39,724 nucleotides of DNA from Oscillospiraceae bacterium (GTDB lineage: Bacteria; Bacillota; Clostridia; Oscillospirales; UBA929): the NCBI GenBank assembly GCA_031255175.1, contig JAIRTA010000020.1, positions 1-39,724 of the forward strand, written 5' to 3'. A program made the translations under genes and the position numbers. The first letter of the stretch is position 1. Every line of letters starts with the position of its first letter. The notes beneath the pieces were generated by a model. It did no database searches. It was not told the DNA's origin and worked only from the letters and a program-made list of their open reading frames with translations. This document shows positions 36,231 through 39,724 of the stretch, piece after piece.

Positions 36231-37375
36231 AGCACACCCACCCCCGATATGGCCGAGACGATTGAAAGAAAGATGAGCAGGGCCGAGGCCCCCGTCATGC
36301 CCAAAATGAGCCCAAAGGCGCCGCCCAGCCCGTCGATGAGCCGCACCAGCCGCTCGTCGGCCAGCGGCGCGACCGCCGCGGCCGTGAGCTTGTAGAGCAG
36401 GTACGGTGTGCCCACCCGCAGAAAGGGCGTCAAACACAGGCCGGCCACGGCAAAGAGGCCGAAGACGCCAACCGCGTTCTTCACCAGCCCCGCGCCGGCG
36501 AGCACCGTCTCGGCGGCGTCCGACAAGATGCCGCCGACCACCGGCACGGCGCCCGACAGGGCAAACCGGGCGCCCTTCAGCGCGGCGGCGTCGGCGGCCC
36601 CCGACAGCGCGCCGCCGACCGTCAGATACGCGACAAAGGCCGTGAGAGAGAGGGTGAGCAGCCCCGTCACCGCCCACCGGACAAAGCCGGCCAGCCGCGT
36701 CAGCGTCTCCTGCCCCACGGCCGCGCCGACCGCCAGCAGCGCCGTGTAGACAAACACGAGCGGCGTCAGCACATGGGCCATCAGCGTCAGCAGGAGGTCG
36801 GAAAACAGCATGGTGGCCACGTGGCGCGCCGCCGCCGCACCCACCTGGCCCGTGGCCGCGGAGGCGGCGGCCAACGCCGGCAGCAGCGCCCGGGCGAAGA
36901 CGTCCAGGCTTCGGATCGTCTCTCGGCCCACGGCCATGAGCTGCCCCACCTGCCCGGCCGTGACGGCCGTGACCGCCAGCGCGCCGGCCGGCAGCGCCAT
37001 GTCCGGCCCGCCGGCGCCCTCCTGCACCGCGGCGGCCGCGGCGCACAAAACGACGACCGCCAGCACCGCGAGCATCCCGCGCAGCGCCTCCCGCAGCGGG
37101 GGGCCGGCCCGACGGCCCGCCGCGTCCGCGGCTTCGCGCAGCGCGCCGTCCAGGTTCTCGGGCGGCGTCTCCGGCGACAGGCCCCGCACAAACTCTTCGG
37201 CCTCCGGCGGCACCGCCCGCGGCAGGTCCGCGATGTCCATCGCCTCCGCCAGCGCGCGCGCCGCCTCCTCCGCCGGCGTCTCCGCCGCGGCAACGCCGCC
37301 GCTCGCCGCCGCCCAGAGGCAGACCAGCAGGCAGACGACCCGTCTCGCGCGTTTCGCGCGTCCCGTATGTCTCAT
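36227..37375 (-). CDS. spoIIIAE: stage III sporulation protein AE
   Basis: 382 aa, signal peptide and multiple TM segments; operon position and SpoIIIAE-like sequence. Confidence 0.92.
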   Translation of the reverse strand: MRHTGRAKRARRVVCLLVCLWAAASGGVAAAETPAEEAARALAEAMDIADLPRAVPPEAEEFVRGLSPETPPENLDGALREAADAAGRRAGPPLREALRGMLAVLAVVVLCAAAAAVQEGAGGPDMALPAGALAVTAVTAGQVGQLMAVGRETIRSLDVFARALLPALAAASAATGQVGAAAARHVATMLFSDLLLTLMAHVLTPLVFVYTALLAVGAAVGQETLTRLAGFVRWAVTGLLTLSLTAFVAYLTVGGALSGAADAAALKGARFALSGAVPVVGGILSDAAETVLAGAGLVKNAVGVFGLFAVAGLCLTPFLRVGTPYLLYKLTAAAVAPLADERLVRLIDGLGGAFGLILGMTGASALLIFLSIVSAISGVGVL

Positions 37376-37418
37376 AAGCAGAGGCTCCTCTTTCGAAACC
37401 GGCCGGGCGCCGGCCTTC

Positions 37419-37805
37419 TCAGACCAGCGACGTGACCAAATCGACGACTTTTGTAAACAGGGGCAGCGTCAAGTACAGGGCCACGATGACGCCGGCGGTC
37501 TCCGTCGCGGAGGCGACGGCGGTCTGCCCGGCGTCCCGGCAGATGTCGGCGGCCGTCTTGGCGACGAGGGCGATCCCCACCGTTTTGATCACCGGCAAAA
37601 ACAGCTCCGGCGGGAGGTCCGCCGTCTCCGCCATCCGGCGCAGGAACGCCATGACCTCCGTGAGCGCCGACGCCGTGAGGGTCAGGATGACGGCGCTCAC
37701 AGCCAGCGTCAGCGTCAGCGCCAGCGCGGGGACGGTCTTTCGAATCGCCAGCGCGGCCAGCGCGCCCGCCACCGCGGCGGCGGCGATCTTCCACAGCCCT
37801 GTCAT
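37419..37805 (-). CDS. spoIIIAD: stage III sporulation protein AD
   Basis: ATG 37805: MTGLWKIAAAAVAGALAALAIRKTVPALALTLTLAVSAVILTLTASAL...FLPVIKTVGIALVAKTAADICRDAGQTAVASATETAG. Confidence 0.92.
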   Translation of the reverse strand: MTGLWKIAAAAVAGALAALAIRKTVPALALTLTLAVSAVILTLTASALTEVMAFLRRMAETADLPPELFLPVIKTVGIALVAKTAADICRDAGQTAVASATETAGVIVALYLTLPLFTKVVDLVTSLV

Positions 37806-37809
37806 CGGC

Positions 37810-38004
37810 CTAAAACCCGAAAAGCGACTTGACGAGCGTAAACAGGTTGTTGATCTCCCGCAGCAGGAGCATGAGGACGACAATGAGGCCCGCCAGCGTG
37901 GTCATCATCGCCTGCTCGGCGCGGTCCGACTTGATCAGCAGCTGGTTTAACACCGCGACGATGATCCCGATGGCCGCAATCTTAAAGATCAGATCCACCT
38001 GCAT
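37810..38004 (-). CDS. spoIIIAC: stage III sporulation protein AC
   Basis: ATG 38004: MQVDLIFKIAAIGIIVAVLNQLLIKSDRAEQAMMTTLAGLIVVLMLLLREINNLFTLVKSLFGF. Confidence 0.95.
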   Translation of the reverse strand: MQVDLIFKIAAIGIIVAVLNQLLIKSDRAEQAMMTTLAGLIVVLMLLLREINNLFTLVKSLFGF

Positions 38005-38024
38005 GGCCGACTCTCCTTTGCCGC

Positions 38025-38537
38025 TTATAACAGGATGATGACGACGGCGAGGCCCGAGGCGAGGCCGAGGGCGCCGTAGACGCGGCCCTGGCGGGCCCGT
38101 TTTTCCTCCGCACCGCGCCAAAGCGCCTCCATGCGCGCCCGGGTGTAAGAGACGGCCCGGCTCTGCGCCTCCGCGTCGTAGCGCCCGAGCATACCGCCCA
38201 GCGCGGCCATGAGCTCCCGCTCCGGCGTCAGCCAGGCCCCCTCCGTCTCCGCGAGGGCCTTGTTCCACAGCGCCTGAAAGCTGTGCGCCCCCAACAGGTC
38301 CATGAGATGCGCGCAGCGGGCGAAAAAGGGGCGCGCGGGCGCGGGGGCCCCGCTCGCCAGCAGCTCCATCAGCGCGGGCAGCGGCGTCAGGTTAAATTGC
38401 AGCTCCGCGCGGATGATCTCCAGCGCGTCCATGAGGGCGGCGAGCAGCCGCACGCGCGCGCCGAGGCGCTGCACGGCCGAGAGGGAGGCGGCTGCCGCGC
38501 CGCCCGCCACAAGGATGGCGCCGATCCAGCGCATCAC
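38025..38537 (-). CDS. spoIIIAB: stage III sporulation protein AB
   Basis: 170 aa; start overlaps spoIIIAA stop (GTGA); RVRLLAALMDALEIIRAELQFNLTPLPALMELLA. Confidence 0.92.
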   Translation of the reverse strand: MMRWIGAILVAGGAAAASLSAVQRLGARVRLLAALMDALEIIRAELQFNLTPLPALMELLASGAPAPARPFFARCAHLMDLLGAHSFQALWNKALAETEGAWLTPERELMAALGGMLGRYDAEAQSRAVSYTRARMEALWRGAEEKRARQGRVYGALGLASGLAVVIILL

Positions 38538-39502
38538 GGTGTTTCCCCCTCTCCGGGGGGCGGCGGCGCATCCGGAAACGGGTGGACTTCACAGCGCCGC
38601 CGCCCCCCGTCCCGGCGGATGACGACCACCCGCTGGAACAGAGCGGACAGCGCGCGGTGGGCGGGGCGTGTCGCGAGGTCGCGCAGGCCGCCGGCGTGGA
38701 GGGTGGCAAACAGCGTCACCCCGCAGCCCCGGGCCGCCGCCATCGCGTCCATGTCCTCGGGCGCGGTGATCTCGTCCACCATCAGCACCTGCGGGGCCAT
38801 CGCCCGCAACAGCCACATGATCCCCCAGGCCTTGGGGCAGCCGTCGAGCACGTCCGTGTGCGCGCCCACGTCAAGCTGCGGGCGGCCCCGCTGGCAGGCG
38901 GCCACCTCGCCGCGCTCGTCCACAAGCGCCACCCGGCGCGGCGCGCCGTGCGCGCCCCCGTCGGAGATCTGCCGGGCCAGATCGCGCAGCAGCGTCGTCT
39001 TGCCGAACCCCGGCGGCGAGAGGATCAGCGTGTGAAAGAAGCCGTCTCCGCACAAGAGCCGCAGCGGCAGCCCGTCGGCCGCGCCGGGCACGGCCCGCGC
39101 GACGCGCAGGCAGACCGAAGAGATCTCGCGCAGCCCCGGCGGCGCGCCGTTTTCCCGTCGGACCACGGCGCCGCACACACCCAGACGGTGCCCGCCCGGC
39201 GCCGTCACAAAGCCCGCCTGCAAAGACGAGAGCGCCGTATGGGCGGAACCCCGTGTCACCGCCTCCAGCACGGCTTCCAAGTCGTGCGGCTCAACCAAGT
39301 AACGCCCCCCCGGCGGCAGCGCGCGCTCCCCCTCCGGCAACGACACGGTGAGCGGCCGCCCGGCCCGCAGCCGGACCTCCTCGGCCCGCCCCCACACATC
39401 CCGCGGGAGTGTGCGCAGCAACCCGCACAACGGCGGGGGCAACAGCCCAATGGCGGATTCATAAGACGTCGTAGCCTTCCCCTCCCTTCCCGGCGGCCCC
39501 AC
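38534..39502 (-). CDS. spoIIIAA: stage III sporulation protein AA (ATPase)
   Basis: GFVTAPGGHRLGVCG, LILSPPGFGKTTLLRDLARQIS (Walker A), ALVDERGEVAACQ, QVLMVDEITAPEDMDAM. Confidence 0.94.
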   Translation of the reverse strand: MGPPGREGKATTSYESAIGLLPPPLCGLLRTLPRDVWGRAEEVRLRAGRPLTVSLPEGERALPPGGRYLVEPHDLEAVLEAVTRGSAHTALSSLQAGFVTAPGGHRLGVCGAVVRRENGAPPGLREISSVCLRVARAVPGAADGLPLRLLCGDGFFHTLILSPPGFGKTTLLRDLARQISDGGAHGAPRRVALVDERGEVAACQRGRPQLDVGAHTDVLDGCPKAWGIMWLLRAMAPQVLMVDEITAPEDMDAMAAARGCGVTLFATLHAGGLRDLATRPAHRALSALFQRVVVIRRDGGRRRCEVHPFPDAPPPPGEGETP

Positions 39503-39531
39503 ACCCGTGGGCCTTGTCCTTGTCTCGCAAC

Positions 39532-39539
39532 ATCCTATG
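39532..39539 (-). promoter_or_regulatory. possible sigma-E -10 element (CATAGGAT) upstream of spoIIIAA
   Basis: Minus-strand CATAGGAT fits CATAnnnT; the candidate -35 (cgtacta) is weak and spacing is not ideal. Confidence 0.3.
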
Positions 39540-39679
39540 ACGGGTTGTCCGCGGGTAGTACGAATTTTTGCCTGGGGGCCTTGTTTTCAGAAAAATTTCA
39601 GCTTTCGCTCCCGCCCAAAGGCAGATGCAGCATCGAAGAAAGCATCGAAGAAAACCAAACGCAGCGCACCCCACAAAAA

Positions 39680-39715
39680 AACCGGGGCCGCCCGCTTTTG
39701 CGGGTGGCCCCGGTT
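39680..39715 (-). terminator. intrinsic terminator for an upstream minus-strand gene outside the window
   Basis: Minus strand aaccggggccacccgc-aaaa-gcgggcggccccggtt followed by a T run (ttttt). Confidence 0.85.
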
Positions 39716-39724
39716 GGGGTTTTT

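Noticed and set aside
35730-37046. 438-aa minus-strand ORF taken as one protein
   Set aside because: Only the last ~167 codons are spoIIIAF; the rest is spoIIIAE read out of frame.

Overview
GC-rich window from a spore-forming, Gram-positive (Clostridia/Bacillota-like) chromosome. It looks mostly like core genome, with a few accessory loci. Left to right: the 5' end of a secreted GH78 alpha-L-rhamnosidase-like gene (minus strand, cut by the window edge, absent from the ORF track); a secreted transglutaminase-like protein; an ABC-2 transporter (ATPase + permease); NrdG activase and SpoVAC; folA-thyA; a class A PBP; ftsH; two orphan small ORFs; gdhA; a glycolytic run pgk-tpiA-gpmI-eno; a YfcE-type phosphodiesterase; two overlapping small orphan ORFs; a wecA/tagO-like + wecB pair with an uncharacterised membrane protein; trpS; a PLP aminotransferase; a ~1180-aa sortase-anchored adhesin (degenerate thioester domain + three pilin-type isopeptide repeats + MPYTG anchor); ahpC plus a permuted AhpF-like reductase; an Rpn-like C-terminal fragment; and the complete spoIIIAA-AH operon. 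No tRNA, rRNA, CRISPR array, integrase or prophage was seen. Best second looks: the adhesin's TQxA motif reading TKAC (thioester Gln replaced by Lys); the stand-alone Rpn C-terminal-like ORF in a repeat-rich patch; a family of palindromic 'GTAGGGGCG...' intergenic repeats; a tandem repeat that begins inside the last codons of the PBP gene; and several unassigned small proteins. I did not find convincing evidence of a wholly new multi-gene system. All homology calls come from reading motifs, not from database searches.
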